Positions 25,946-35,446 of a DNA stretch of 64,000 bases are shown one piece after another. Source of the DNA: Mesorhizobium sp. CA14 (GTDB lineage Bacteria; Pseudomonadota; Alphaproteobacteria; Rhizobiales; Rhizobiaceae); the NCBI RefSeq assembly GCF_020165195.1, contig NZ_JAIUHR010000016.1, positions 1 through 64,000 on the forward strand. Direction: 5' to 3'. The position numbers and the translations under genes were made by a program. Every line of letters begins with the position of its first letter. The stretch's first letter is position 1. The notes beneath the pieces are model-generated. The model saw nothing but the letters and a program-made list of their open reading frames with translations, had not been told where the DNA came from and did no database searches.

Positions 25946-26836
25946 CTACCCGCTCACTTTGAAGAAATCCACGAAGGCCCTGAGCGCCGGCCGCATTTGC
26001 CGGCGGCTGGGATAATAGACGAAGAAGCCGTCGAAGGGCGGGCACCAGTCTTCCAGCACGCGGATCAGCCTGCCGTCGGCGAGCGGCGCCCGCACATAGG
26101 GCTCGAAGACGAAGGCCAAGCCGGCGCCGTCGACCGCCGCCTGGGCGATCAGATGATCCTCGTCGAGGATTAGAGGTCCCTCGACCGCCATCTCTATTTC
26201 CTCGCCGTCCTTCTCGAACTCCCAGCGGTAAAGGATGCCGCTGGAGAAACGGAAGCGGATGCAGCGGTGGCCGTTGAGGTCACGCGGATGGCGCGGCTTG
26301 GGCATAGAAGCGAAATAGGAGGGCGCTGCGACCACCGCGCCGCGGATTTCGGGTCCGATCCGCACCGCGATCATATCACGCTGCAGGCTTTCGCCGAGCC
26401 GCACGCCGGCGTCGAAGCCGCCCTCGACGACATCGGTGAAGCGGTCCTCGATGACAATCTCCAGCACGATATCGGGATAGGCGGCGGCAAAGGCGCCGAG
26501 CCGCGGTGTCAGCACCAGATGCGCGGCGGTGCGCGGCACGCTGAGCCTGAGATTGCCGGCCGGCCGGTCGCGCGCCTCGACCGCCGTTTCCAGCGCCAGG
26601 TCGATCTCGGACAGGGCCGGCCGCAGCCGTTCCAAAAGCTGCGCGCCTTCTTCGGTCGGAGCCACGCTGCGCGTGCTGCGCGCGAGCAGCCGAACGCCGA
26701 GCCGTGCTTCCAGGCTCGATACCGCATGGCTCACCGCCGAGGGCGCGATGCCGAGCTCGCGGGCGGCGCCGCGGAAGCTGGCGCATTGGGCGACCGAGGC
26801 AAGCACAGCGAGTTGTGAAAGGTTCGTCCGGTTCAT
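25946..26836 (-). CDS. LysR-family transcriptional regulator
   Basis: A 296-residue regulator. The N-terminal winged helix (about 1-60) has QLAVLASVAQCASFRGAARELGIAPSAVSHAVSSLEARLGVRLL, the standard LysR pattern, and the rest is the two-lobe effector domain. It is divergent from the aldo/keto reductase gene with 96 bases between start codons, the usual arrangement for a regulator and its target. The inducer is unknown. Confidence 0.94.
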   Translation of the reverse strand: MNRTNLSQLAVLASVAQCASFRGAARELGIAPSAVSHAVSSLEARLGVRLLARSTRSVAPTEEGAQLLERLRPALSEIDLALETAVEARDRPAGNLRLSVPRTAAHLVLTPRLGAFAAAYPDIVLEIVIEDRFTDVVEGGFDAGVRLGESLQRDMIAVRIGPEIRGAVVAAPSYFASMPKPRHPRDLNGHRCIRFRFSSGILYRWEFEKDGEEIEMAVEGPLILDEDHLIAQAAVDGAGLAFVFEPYVRAPLADGRLIRVLEDWCPPFDGFFVYYPSRRQMRPALRAFVDFFKVSG

Positions 26837-26840
26837 TGTT

Positions 26841-26851
26841 CTATTTTATAG
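26841..26851. promoter_or_regulatory. AT-rich palindrome in LysR / aldo-keto reductase intergenic region
   Basis: CTATTTTATAG is a perfect 4-bp-arm palindrome just upstream of the LysR start, in an otherwise GC-rich sequence. It fits the loose T-N11-A type of LysR sites and could serve autoregulation and control of the reductase. Confidence 0.3.
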
Positions 26852-26932
26852 AGCAAGCCGTACAAAAGAGAAAGAATTATCGAACGCATCGCGAGGCGCT
26901 ATCTCTTGCCCATCGCAACAAGGAGATGCGCC

Positions 26933-27928
<996 letters not shown>

Positions 27929-27963
27929 TAGTTGAAAGGGCGCTTCGGCGCCCCCTAGGAAAG

Positions 27964-28001
27964 GTCGGCGCGAGGCCCCCCTCTCTGTCCCGCCGACTTT
28001 T
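27964..28001 (+). terminator. Rho-independent-like terminator between convergent genes
   Basis: GTCGGCG (27964-27970) pairs with CGCCGAC (27991-27997) and is followed by TTTTC. A second hairpin, GGGCGC-TTCG-GCGCCC (27938-27953), precedes it. The position is right after the aldo/keto reductase and before the convergent gene end at 28010. Confidence 0.5.
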
Positions 28002-28009
28002 CTAATGTC

Positions 28010-28612
28010 CTACCACGGCACCACCTCAATCTCCGGCCAGTACTCCTGCGCCCTTCTCCCCTTCGCCTCATGCGTCCGCTGATTGTCCAGCACCCGGTTC
28101 GGTGTGATGCGAAACGAAAAAAGGTCGTCGAGCCCGAACGGCGCCACTAGCTCCAGAGCTCCGTCGGCGCCGTACCGCACCCCGACCGCATGCGTCTTCG
28201 ACGCAAAATAGCTCACCGATTCACTCGCGCTGGCATAGCGCGGGCATTCCTGCCCGAACTTCACCGGATACCACAGATGCACCCGCGCCTGGTTGCGTAC
28301 CTCGACCGGCAGTGCCAACCCCTCGAAATGCACCGCCGCCCGGCGGATCACCGCGTCCTCGGCCTCGTAGGATAAATCCGTGTCATCGAAATAGAACAGG
28401 TCGACATCCTTGATGCCGTAGCCCGGCGGCTTGCCGGTCAGATGGTTCCAGACGCTGTTGTAGAGCGCGCCGGAAACCACCAGCCAATCGGGCAGCGCGA
28501 GTTGGCGCACGCGCGTCAGCGTTTCATTGAGCAGCGGGTCGCCCGCAACGATGGCGAGGAACGCCGCGCGCTGTTCTTCGAAGGCAAGGCCGGAATAGCG
28601 GAGATGGTCCAT
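28010..28612 (-). CDS. Nucleotidyltransferase-family protein (NTP_transf_6/DUF925)
   Basis: A 200-residue protein. The central GALYNSVWNHLTGKPPGYG followed by DVDLFYFDDTDLSYEAED is the family's GxxxNxxW ... DxDxxYFD pattern with the acidic pair expected in a nucleotidyltransferase fold. A further Met 12 residues upstream (28648) is an alternative start; neither has a strong ribosome-binding site. The function of the family is not established. Confidence 0.85.
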   Translation of the reverse strand: MDHLRYSGLAFEEQRAAFLAIVAGDPLLNETLTRVRQLALPDWLVVSGALYNSVWNHLTGKPPGYGIKDVDLFYFDDTDLSYEAEDAVIRRAAVHFEGLALPVEVRNQARVHLWYPVKFGQECPRYASASESVSYFASKTHAVGVRYGADGALELVAPFGLDDLFSFRITPNRVLDNQRTHEAKGRRAQEYWPEIEVVPW

Positions 28613-28655
28613 CGCTCTTTTGGAGAGCGATTCGCCATGCTCCGGCAATCCTCAG

Positions 28656-28705
28656 AAGCAGTTCCAGGAAAAGTGCACAGCGGTTTTCCGCCCGGAATTG
28701 CGTAA
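28656..28705 (+). repeat. Dispersed repeat (family C), copy 1
   Basis: Core pattern TTCCAGGAAAAGTG ... CGGTTTTCCG ... CGGAATTGCGT. The same pattern recurs at 43345-43390 and, inverted, at 42214-42254. GGAAAA and TTTTCC can pair, so transcripts would fold. Confidence 0.75.
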
Positions 28706-28717
28706 GGCAGAGACGCG

Positions 28718-31126
28718 CTACGCCCTCAGAACGCCGCCCGTCTGCTTGTTGACGTTCTCGACGATGCGTTTTGCGAGCGCCTCGAAATCCTCGTCGGTCA
28801 GCGTCTTTTCGACCGGCTGGATCGAGACCTCGATGGCGATCGATTTCTTGGCCGCACCGAGCGACGCGCCCTCGAACACGTCGAACACCGAAACGCCGGT
28901 GACCAGCTTCTTGTCGGCCGCGAGCGCTGCCCGCACCAGCGTGCCGGCTTCCACCGACCTGTCGACGACGAAAGCAAAATCGCGCTTCACCGCCTGGAAC
29001 GGGGAGAGCTCCAGCTTCGGCTTGGTGCGCGTCGGCTTGGCCTTCGGTTCCGGCACGGCATCGACGAAAACCTCGAAGCCGCAGATCGGACCGGACACAT
29101 CGAGCGTTTCGAGCGTCTTCGGATGGAACTCGCCGAATGTGCCGAGCACGGTCTTGGGGCCGAGCTTGATCGTGCCCGAGCGCCCGGGATGATACCAGGC
29201 CGGACCGCCGGGCTCGATCTGCAGCCGGTCGACCGGCGCGCCGCAGGCTTCGAGCGCCGCGATCGCGTCTGCCTTGGCGTCGAACACGCCGACCGGCCCC
29301 GTATTGCCGGACCAGCTCCGGCCCGAGCCGTCGAGCTTGGCCGTGCCGCGCCGCACGCCGGCTGCGACGCGCCGCTGCTGGTCGGCCATGTCGCCTTCAT
29401 AGGTGCCGGAGACCTCGAACAGAGCCACATCGCCGATGCCGCGGTCGGCATTGCGCTGCGCGGCCGCGATCAGCCCGGGCAGCAGCGAGGGCCGCATGTC
29501 GGACATGTCGGCGGCGATCGGGTTGGCGAGTTTCAGGCCGTTCTGGCCGCCGCCGAACAGCTCGGCGTGCTTTGCGGGGATGAACGACCAGGTCACGGCC
29601 TCCATCATGCCGCGCACGGCGAGCGCGCGTTTGGCTGCGCGGGTGCGCAGCTGCAGCGTGGTCAGGATCTTGCCGTTGACCGCGTCATGCGAGGTAAGCG
29701 GCTGCGGCGCTATGTTGTCGACGCCGTGGATGCGCATCACCTCCTCGACCAGATCCGCCTTGCCGTCGATATCCGGCCGCCAGGACGGCACCTTCACCTC
29801 GACGGTCTCGCCCGAGCTGCGCGGCTCGAAGCCGAGCCGCGTCAGGATGCTGAGCGCTTCCTCTCTTGGCACCTCGATGCCGGTCAGCCGCTTCACTTCC
29901 GAGAGCGGGAAGAAGATGATCTTCGGCTTGTGGCCGGCATAGCCCGCCACTTCGATTTCCGTCGGCGTCCCGCCGCAGAACTCAAGCACCAGCTTGGTCG
30001 CAAGCTCGACACCCGGCACCATGAACTCGGGGTCGACGCCGCGCTCGAAACGATAGCGCGCATCGCTGATGATGCCGAGCGTGCGGCCGGTGCGGGCCGT
30101 CGTGATCGGATCCCAGAGCGCCGATTCGATCAGCACGTCGGTTGTGTTCTCGTCGCAGCCCGAATGCTCGCCGCCCATGATGCCGGCGATCGATTCGACG
30201 CCATTGTCGTCGGCGATCACGCACATTTCCGGTGTCAGCGTGTATTCGCGCCCGTCAAGCGCCAGTACCGTCTCGCCTTGCTTGGCGCGGCGCACGACGA
30301 GGTTGCCGGCGACCTTGTTGGCGTCGAAGACATGCAGCGGCCGGCCGCGGTCGAAGGTGACATAGTTGGTGATGTCGACCAAGGCGCTGATCGGGCGCAA
30401 GCCGATGGCGATCAGCCGCTGTTGCAGCCATTTCGGCGATGGGCCGTTCTTCACGCCGGTCACCAGCGTCAGCGCGAAGCCGGGGCAGAGTTCCGGCGCC
30501 TCGATCTTGACCTTGACCGGGCACATGCCATTGCCGACATGCGGCATGATCGCGCCGCCCGTAAGCCGGCCGAGTCCGCTCGCCGCGAGATCGCGCGCGA
30601 TGCCGTAGACGCTGGTCGCGTCCGGCCGGTTCGGCGTCAGATTGATCTCGATCACCGGATCGTCGAGACGCGCATAGGCGGCGAAGCTGGTGCCGACCGG
30701 CGCGTCCTTCGGCAAATCGATGATGCCGTTATGCTCGTCGGAGATTTCCAGCTCGCGTTCCGAGCACATCATGCCGTGGCTTTCGACGCCGCGGATCTTG
30801 CCGACCGAGAGCGTCACGTCGATGCCGGGAATATAGGTGCCAGGCGCCGCGAAGGCGCCGATCATGCCCGCGCGGGCATTGGGCGCGCCGCACACCACCT
30901 GCACCGGCGGCTTGCCGTCGCCGGTGTCGACGGTCAGCACGCGCAGCCGGTCGGCGTCCGGATGCTGCACTGCCGTCAACACTTTGGCGATGACGAAAGG
31001 TTTCAGGCCGGCCTTGTCATCGACATGCTCGACTTCGAGACCGATCGCGGTCAGCCGCTCGACGATCTCGGCAAGCGAGGCGTCGGTCTCGAGATGGTCC
31101 TTGAGCCAGGAGAGGGTGAATTTCAT
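28718..31126 (-). CDS. pheT: Phenylalanyl-tRNA synthetase beta subunit
   Basis: An 802-residue subunit of the alpha2-beta2 enzyme charging tRNA-Phe. Domain order is standard: N-terminal part with the OB-fold tRNA-binding/EMAP-like domain ([24 protein letters not shown]), B3/B4 editing domain, B5 domain, catalytic-like core and C-terminal ferredoxin-like anticodon-binding domain ([15 protein letters not shown]). The start [18 protein letters not shown] is the conserved PheT opening, so the longer open frame upstream is ignored. Its ATG overlaps the stop of the GFA-family gene (ATGA). Confidence 0.98.
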   Translation of the reverse strand: MKFTLSWLKDHLETDASLAEIVERLTAIGLEVEHVDDKAGLKPFVIAKVLTAVQHPDADRLRVLTVDTGDGKPPVQVVCGAPNARAGMIGAFAAPGTYIPGIDVTLSVGKIRGVESHGMMCSERELEISDEHNGIIDLPKDAPVGTSFAAYARLDDPVIEINLTPNRPDATSVYGIARDLAASGLGRLTGGAIMPHVGNGMCPVKVKIEAPELCPGFALTLVTGVKNGPSPKWLQQRLIAIGLRPISALVDITNYVTFDRGRPLHVFDANKVAGNLVVRRAKQGETVLALDGREYTLTPEMCVIADDNGVESIAGIMGGEHSGCDENTTDVLIESALWDPITTARTGRTLGIISDARYRFERGVDPEFMVPGVELATKLVLEFCGGTPTEIEVAGYAGHKPKIIFFPLSEVKRLTGIEVPREEALSILTRLGFEPRSSGETVEVKVPSWRPDIDGKADLVEEVMRIHGVDNIAPQPLTSHDAVNGKILTTLQLRTRAAKRALAVRGMMEAVTWSFIPAKHAELFGGGQNGLKLANPIAADMSDMRPSLLPGLIAAAQRNADRGIGDVALFEVSGTYEGDMADQQRRVAAGVRRGTAKLDGSGRSWSGNTGPVGVFDAKADAIAALEACGAPVDRLQIEPGGPAWYHPGRSGTIKLGPKTVLGTFGEFHPKTLETLDVSGPICGFEVFVDAVPEPKAKPTRTKPKLELSPFQAVKRDFAFVVDRSVEAGTLVRAALAADKKLVTGVSVFDVFEGASLGAAKKSIAIEVSIQPVEKTLTDEDFEALAKRIVENVNKQTGGVLRA

Positions 31127-31560
31127 GACTGTGTTTCCGAGGGTCTTTGTTCTTCGGGCCGGGGCACGCTGGTCTTCAGCTCGCGCGGCAATGCGTCGGG
31201 CATATGCAGGAAAGGCAGCTGCTCGCGCACATGCGCATGCACGGTCGGCCTGAAATAGGCCGGCATGTCCATGGCGCCGAGCATGAAATAGATCCGGTTG
31301 TCGAGCCGCTGATCGGTATAGGCGATGGGCGAGCCGCAGATGCCGCAGAACGAGCGCTCCACCGGGCCGTTGCGGTAGCTTTTCAGCGATTTGCCGTTGA
31401 GCGCGACCTGGTCGGCCATGAAGCCGACAAAAGCCGATACCGGCGCGCCCGTCGCGCGCCGGCAATCGCCGCAATGGCAATAGCTGATGTGATGCGGCTC
31501 GGCCGAGGCCTCGAACCGCACCGCGCCGCAACGGCAGCCGCCGGTGTGAGGTGCCGTCAT
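31123..31560 (-). CDS. GFA/CENP-V-family zinc protein inserted between pheS and pheT
   Basis: A 145-residue protein of the glutathione-dependent formaldehyde-activating (GFA) family. Zinc-binding cysteines are seen in [22 protein letters not shown] and SFCGICGSP. Relatives are carbon-sulphur lyase-like zinc proteins of mostly unknown substrate. Both ends overlap neighbours by exactly four bases (ATGA with the pheS stop, ATGA with the pheT start). It is therefore translated as part of the pheS-pheT unit, which is odd for an unrelated protein. Confidence 0.93.
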   Translation of the reverse strand: MTAPHTGGCRCGAVRFEASAEPHHISYCHCGDCRRATGAPVSAFVGFMADQVALNGKSLKSYRNGPVERSFCGICGSPIAYTDQRLDNRIYFMLGAMDMPAYFRPTVHAHVREQLPFLHMPDALPRELKTSVPRPEEQRPSETQS

Positions 31561-32654
31561 GCAGACAGTCCCCCGAACAGCGTCGGCAGGTCGAGCGGCC
31601 GGAAGCCGTAATGCGACAGCCAGCGCACGTCCGCATCGAAGAAGGCGCGCAGGTCCGGCATGCCGTATTTCAGCATGGCGATGCGGTCGATGCCCATGCC
31701 CCAGGCGAAGCCCTGATATTCGTCGGGATCGAGCCCGCCGGCGCGCAGCACGTTGGGATGCACCATGCCGCAGCCCAGGATCTCCATCCAGTCGGACCCT
31801 TCGCCGAAGCGCACCTCGCCCGGACGCGAGCGGTCGCACTGGATGTCGACCTCGAGGCTGGGCTCGGTAAACGGGAAGAAAGAGGGGCGGAAGCGCATCT
31901 TGACCGACGGCACCTCGAAGAAGGCCTTGCAGAACTCCTCCAGCACCCACTTCATATTGGCGACATTGGCCGATTTGTCGACCACCAGCCCCTCGACCTG
32001 GTGGAACATCGGCGAGTGGGTGGCGTCGGAATCCTGCCGGTAGGTCTTGCCGGGGATGACGATGCGGATCGGCGGCTTCTGCCGTTCCATGGTGCGGATC
32101 TGCACGGGCGAGGTGTGCGTGCGCAACAGCTTGCGCTCGCCCTTCTCGTCCGGCTGGAAGAAGAAGGTGTCATGCATCTCGCGCGCCGGATGCCCCTCGG
32201 GGAAATTCAGCGCCGTGAAATTGTAGTAGTCCGTCTCGATGTCCGGGCCTTCGGCGATCGCGAAGCCGAGGTCGCCGAAGATCGCCGCGATCTCGTCGAT
32301 CACCTGGCTGATCGGATGGATGCGGCCGCGCTCGGCCGGCGACTGGCGAACGGGGAGCGTGACATCGACTTTCTCGGCGGCGAGCCGCGCGGCGATGGCC
32401 ACATCCTTCAGCTCCGCCTTGCGCTGGCTGAGCGCTTCGGTGATGCGGTTCTTCAACCCATTGATCGCCGGGCCCTTCACCTGGCGCTCCTCGGCGCTCA
32501 TCGCGCCCAGCGTCTTCAGCATTTCGGATACCGAGCCCTTCTTGCCGAGCGCCGAGACGCGCACCGCCTCGATCGCGGCCTCGTCGGTCGCAGCCGCGAT
32601 TTCGGCCATCAGAGAAGCTTCAAGGGTTTCAAGATTTCCAGTGGTGGCGTTCAC
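31557..32654 (-). CDS. pheS: Phenylalanyl-tRNA synthetase alpha subunit
   Basis: A 365-residue catalytic subunit. The N-terminal coiled-coil (about 1-100) is followed by the class II core with motif 2 ([28 protein letters not shown]) and motif 3 ([22 protein letters not shown]). Length and order match bacterial PheS. It heads the pheS-GFA-pheT chain of overlapping genes and lies downstream of the rplT terminator, so it needs its own promoter between 32655 and 32740. Confidence 0.98.
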   Translation of the reverse strand: MNATTGNLETLEASLMAEIAAATDEAAIEAVRVSALGKKGSVSEMLKTLGAMSAEERQVKGPAINGLKNRITEALSQRKAELKDVAIAARLAAEKVDVTLPVRQSPAERGRIHPISQVIDEIAAIFGDLGFAIAEGPDIETDYYNFTALNFPEGHPAREMHDTFFFQPDEKGERKLLRTHTSPVQIRTMERQKPPIRIVIPGKTYRQDSDATHSPMFHQVEGLVVDKSANVANMKWVLEEFCKAFFEVPSVKMRFRPSFFPFTEPSLEVDIQCDRSRPGEVRFGEGSDWMEILGCGMVHPNVLRAGGLDPDEYQGFAWGMGIDRIAMLKYGMPDLRAFFDADVRWLSHYGFRPLDLPTLFGGLSA

Positions 32655-32698
32655 GGCGAAACTCTCTCGATTGGATGACTAGCATTCAGCGTGCGTCA

Positions 32699-32731
32699 CC
32701 ATTTTGGTTACGCGGGTGCCATTTTGGTTAC
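32699..32731. repeat. Two 13-bp direct repeats upstream of pheS
   Basis: CCATTTTGGTTAC occurs at 32699-32711 and again at 32719-32731, a 20-base period (two helical turns). They lie between the rplT terminator and pheS, about 45 bases before the start codon. This spacing suits a regulator binding the same helix face, but no regulator is known to me. Confidence 0.5.
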
Positions 32732-32740
32732 ATCGGGGCC

Positions 32741-32778
32741 AAAAAAAGAACCCGCGCCAGCCGTGCCAGCGCGGGTTC
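32741..32778 (-). terminator. Rho-independent terminator of rpmI-rplT
   Basis: On the minus strand a 10-bp stem (GAACCCGCGC / GCGCGGGTTC) with an 11-base loop is followed by seven T. It lies 37 bases after the rplT stop and separates that transcript from pheS. Confidence 0.9.
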
Positions 32779-32815
32779 CCCAAATCAGAATTGCGTATGC
32801 TTGGGAAGCGCTGGC

Positions 32816-33217
32816 TTAGGCGACAGCGCTCTCAAAAGCATTCGGCGTGGTGTTCTTCAGATATTCGAGCGCGACCTTGGCCTTGGCGACCAGCGCGGCG
32901 AAGGCCTGCGGCTCGTGGATGGCCATGTCCGAAAGAACCTTGCGGTCGATCTCGATGCCGGCCTTGTTGAGGCCGTCGATGAAGCGGCCATAGGTCAGGC
33001 CATGCTCGTGGGTCGCGGCGTTGATGCGCTGGATCCACAGCGCGCGGAACGAGCGCTTGCGATTCTTGCGGTCGCGGTAGGCATACTGCAGCGACTTCTC
33101 CACCGCCTGCTTGGCGATGCGGATGGTGTTCTTGCGGCGGCCGTAGAAACCCTTGGCGGCTTTCAGGACCTTCTTGTGCTTGGCGTGGGCGGTGACGCCT
33201 CTCTTTACGCGTGCCAT
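32816..33217 (-). CDS. rplT: 50S ribosomal protein L20
   Basis: A 133-residue basic protein starting [20 protein letters not shown] and containing [23 protein letters not shown] and [18 protein letters not shown], the near-invariant L20 sequence needed for early 50S assembly. It follows rpmI by 37 bases and ends in a strong terminator. Confidence 0.98.
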   Translation of the reverse strand: MARVKRGVTAHAKHKKVLKAAKGFYGRRKNTIRIAKQAVEKSLQYAYRDRKNRKRSFRALWIQRINAATHEHGLTYGRFIDGLNKAGIEIDRKVLSDMAIHEPQAFAALVAKAKVALEYLKNTTPNAFESAVA

Positions 33218-33254
33218 GTCATGATCTCCTTAAAACGTTGTCCAAGCCGAGGGA

Positions 33255-33458
33255 TTAGAGGCCGTTCGGCAGAAAATTCTTGATGACCTTCTTGCCATCC
33301 GGTTCAGCCAGAACCATCGTGCCGCGGGCATCGCGAATGAACTTGTTGGAACGCTTGATCATGCCGTGGCGCTTGCCGGCGGCAGCCGACAGCACCTTGC
33401 CGGTGGCAGTAATCTTGAACCGCTTCTTGGCGGCCGATTTGGTCTTCATCTTGGGCAT
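33255..33458 (-). CDS. rpmI: 50S ribosomal protein L35
   Basis: A 67-residue protein, [20 protein letters not shown]... with [16 protein letters not shown], the full L35 pattern. The ATG at 33458 matches the conserved start; residues reading further upstream are not conserved. infC normally precedes rpmI directly, but here a methyltransferase gene and a repeat element separate them. Confidence 0.97.
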   Translation of the reverse strand: MPKMKTKSAAKKRFKITATGKVLSAAAGKRHGMIKRSNKFIRDARGTMVLAEPDGKKVIKNFLPNGL

Positions 33459-33535
33459 TTTGCTACTCCGTATTGGTGGCGCACCATCGCGCTTCTTTTC
33501 TCGCTTCGGGCCGACCAAAGCCCGAAAAGCAAATG

Positions 33536-33567
33536 AAACCGCCACGGCATGCCCTGCCGGGCGGTTT
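33536..33567. other. Hairpin in the rpmI leader region
   Basis: AAACCGCC (33536-33543) pairs with GGCGGTTT (33560-33567), with GGCAT/TGCC able to extend the stem. On the plus strand it is followed by TTCTT; on the minus strand it would lie in the 5' leader of rpmI-rplT. It could be a leader structure for ribosomal-protein feedback or a terminator for the opposite strand; neither is shown. Confidence 0.4.
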
Positions 33568-33582
33568 TCTTGGAACCGCGGT

Positions 33583-33611
33583 GCTATAGATCAAAGACGG
33601 CCAGTACGCAA
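33583..33611 (-). promoter_or_regulatory. Candidate promoter for rpmI-rplT
   Basis: On the minus strand TTGCGT is followed after 17 bases by TATAGC. It would place the start site about 115 bases before rpmI, upstream of the hairpin at 33536-33567. A separate promoter is needed because infC is no longer contiguous with rpmI. Confidence 0.45.
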
Positions 33612-33667
33612 CACCTCAAGCCATGCGACGCGCTGTCCCCGCCGTGCGCCGGCAGGAACGGTTGAGA

Positions 33668-33810
33668 TTCAGGTCAGGCCGAGTCGGAGTCGAAGACGGG
33701 CGCGAAGCGACCAAACTGGGTGGGTTCCGAGAACCGGAGCGGAGCGTACTTTTCATACGTGAGCACCGGAAGCGCAGGAAGCCGCCATTTGCAGGCCGGC
33801 CTCACCTGAA
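33668..33810. repeat. MITE-like element with 14-bp terminal inverted repeats
   Basis: TTCAGGTCAGGCCG (33668-33681) and CGGCCTCACCTGAA (33797-33810) are inverted copies with one mismatch, bounding 143 bases. The inside has an open frame on the plus strand but no recognisable protein. It lies in the 363-base gap between the methyltransferase and rpmI. Non-autonomous mobile or structural repeat is my best reading. Confidence 0.5.
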
Positions 33811-33821
33811 CATCACCGTCC

Positions 33822-34469
33822 CTAAGGCAGCGTGAACCACACCGGCAGCATCCCCGACTGCTGCATGCTGTCGATCAGCTCGAAGGCCGGCAGCGCGACC
33901 AGGAACACCAGTCCGTCGAGCAGCGTGTTCAAGAGCAGGCGCGGCCTGAAGCTGCCGGTATCGCCTTCCTGGTAGAGCGCCAGGTTCGGGAAGAAGCGCG
34001 GCACCTTGGCGAGATAGGCCTGGTAGGGCGCGCCGAGCACTTCCTTCAGGTACCGCTCCTCGCGCAGGATGACGATGTGGAAGGCGCCGGCGCAGAGCAG
34101 CGAGAACAGGATGATGCCGCTGAACGAGCCGATCTGCGCCCCAACCCCGGCGGCAGCCACGGTCGAGAACAGATAGAGCGGGTTGCGGGTGATCGAATAA
34201 GGCCCGCCCGTGACCACTTCGGCGGATTTGCGCCCGCCGATATAGAGCGTCGACCACAGCCGCCCGACAATCCCGAGAAAGATCAGAAGCACGCCGAACA
34301 TCTCGATCGACTCGTGCATCCAGGTCTCGGGTGGGAAGCTCGATTGACCGAAAAGAAGCGCGCAGAACAGCACCACGACCAGCACCGCCAGCACGATCCT
34401 GCGCATGTGCTGGTAGCCGCCCAACCCCTCAGTCTGTTTGTCGGCTGGGACCTTCACTTCATCGACCAT
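33822..34469 (-). CDS. Isoprenylcysteine carboxyl methyltransferase-family membrane protein
   Basis: A 215-residue integral membrane protein of the ICMT/PEMT type. Hydrophobic segments begin at about residues 21-40 and 55-75. The cofactor region reads GGPYSITRNPLYLFSTVAAAG, corresponding to the GPYxxxRHPxY motif of phospholipid and isoprenylcysteine methyltransferases, and LREERYLKEVLGAPYQAYLAKVPRFFP follows, the conserved E-R/Y tail. Bacterial members usually methylate lipids or small thiols; the substrate is unknown. ATG 34469 was chosen over an upstream ATG at 34604, which would include residues encoded by the CGATCG-rich stretch. It separates infC from rpmI. Confidence 0.87.
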   Translation of the reverse strand: MVDEVKVPADKQTEGLGGYQHMRRIVLAVLVVVLFCALLFGQSSFPPETWMHESIEMFGVLLIFLGIVGRLWSTLYIGGRKSAEVVTGGPYSITRNPLYLFSTVAAAGVGAQIGSFSGIILFSLLCAGAFHIVILREERYLKEVLGAPYQAYLAKVPRFFPNLALYQEGDTGSFRPRLLLNTLLDGLVFLVALPAFELIDSMQQSGMLPVWFTLP

Positions 34470-34477
34470 GACCCATC

Positions 34478-34583
34478 CGATCGTTGGTTCGCGATCGGCA
34501 AAAGCCGATCGTCGCTTGCTCGCGATCGCGAAGCGATCGTCGATCTTTGGCGATCGGATTGAAAACAGGCGCCCCGCCGATCG
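34478..34583. repeat. Cluster of seven CGATCG palindromes
   Basis: CGATCG starts at 34478, 34492, 34506, 34523, 34534, 34551 and 34578, with intervals of 11 to 27 bases. Several are extended to GCGATCGC- or GCCGATCG-like forms that can pair with one another. The cluster occupies the region before the methyltransferase start. Confidence 0.7.
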
Positions 34584-34694
34584 TCGGGACGCAGTGCCCG
34601 GCAATTCGGGCGGATTTTAGTGCAGGATATAAAGAGCCCGGCAACTCTCGAAACCGTGATGGACGCGGCGCTTAGACAGCCGCGCCATCCTTGA

Positions 34695-35231
34695 TTAGCG
34701 CGGCGCCAGAACCATCATCATCTGGCGGCCTTCGAGCTTGGGCTCCGCCTCGACCTTGGCGATCGCCGAGGTTTCCTCGCGCACCTTGTTCAGGAGCTGC
34801 ATGCCGAGCTCCATATGCGCCATCTCGCGGCCGCGGAAGCGCAGCGTCAGCTTGACCTTGTCGCCTTCCTCGAAGAAGCGCCGCACGGCCTTCATCTTGG
34901 TCTCGTAGTCATGGCTGTCGATGTTCGGGCGCATCTTGATCTCCTTGATCTCGATGACCTTCTGGTTCTTGCGCGCTTCAGCCGCCTTCTTCTGGTTGGC
35001 GTATTTCAGCTTGCCGAGATCGAGGATCTTGACGACTGGCGGCACCGCATTGGGCGATATCTCGACCAGATCGAGCCCGGCCTCCTCGGCCAGCAGCAAT
35101 GCGTCGTTGATGGAAACATCGCCTCGGTTCTGACCGTCGGCGTCGATAAGCTGGACCCGGGGCACCCGGATGTCTCGGTTGGAGCGCGGCCCATCCTTGG
35201 TGGGTGCCGCTGCTTTGAAAGGTCTGCGAAT
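34695..35231 (-). CDS. infC: Translation initiation factor IF-3 (AUU start)
   Basis: A 178-residue factor that keeps 30S subunits free and checks the start codon. The N domain ([33 protein letters not shown]), linker and C domain ([35 protein letters not shown]) are complete. No ATG, GTG or TTG fits the expected start; ATT at 35229-35231 does, with GAGGAG nine bases upstream. AUU initiation is the classic autoregulatory start of infC, and it gives the usual family length. The next ATG upstream (35327) would add 32 residues of non-conserved sequence. Confidence 0.95.
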   Translation of the reverse strand: MRRPFKAAAPTKDGPRSNRDIRVPRVQLIDADGQNRGDVSINDALLLAEEAGLDLVEISPNAVPPVVKILDLGKLKYANQKKAAEARKNQKVIEIKEIKMRPNIDSHDYETKMKAVRRFFEEGDKVKLTLRFRGREMAHMELGMQLLNKVREETSAIAKVEAEPKLEGRQMMMVLAPR

Positions 35232-35291
35232 GGTCGTGGTCTCCTCGGCCGTTTCGTTCAGGGGTTCTTTAGGTTCAAACAGGTGGACGCG

Positions 35292-35321
35292 CCTATGTGG
35301 TGAGCGCGCGGCCGGAGTCAA
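35292..35321 (-). promoter_or_regulatory. Candidate promoter for infC
   Basis: On the minus strand TTGACT is followed by ACATAG at 17 bases or CATAGG at 18 bases. The leader to the AUU start would be about 55 bases. The -35 match is strong, the -10 only fair. Confidence 0.5.
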
Positions 35322-35446
35322 TAGCATAGCCGCGCCGGAAAATCACCTCCTGTCCGGCAATTGTCTGCACCAAGCAAAGAAACGCCGCGAGCACTTTTCG
35401 TTGAACCCCGGCCTGTGCCAAAAAGACCGGCCGAAAGGACAAGCTC

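Noticed and set aside
29123..31258. 711-codon plus-strand frame opposite pheT
   Set aside because: It is a shadow of pheT with no family resemblance.
33623..33835. 70-codon plus-strand frame between rpmI and the methyltransferase
   Set aside because: It lies largely within the inverted-repeat element and resembles no protein I know.
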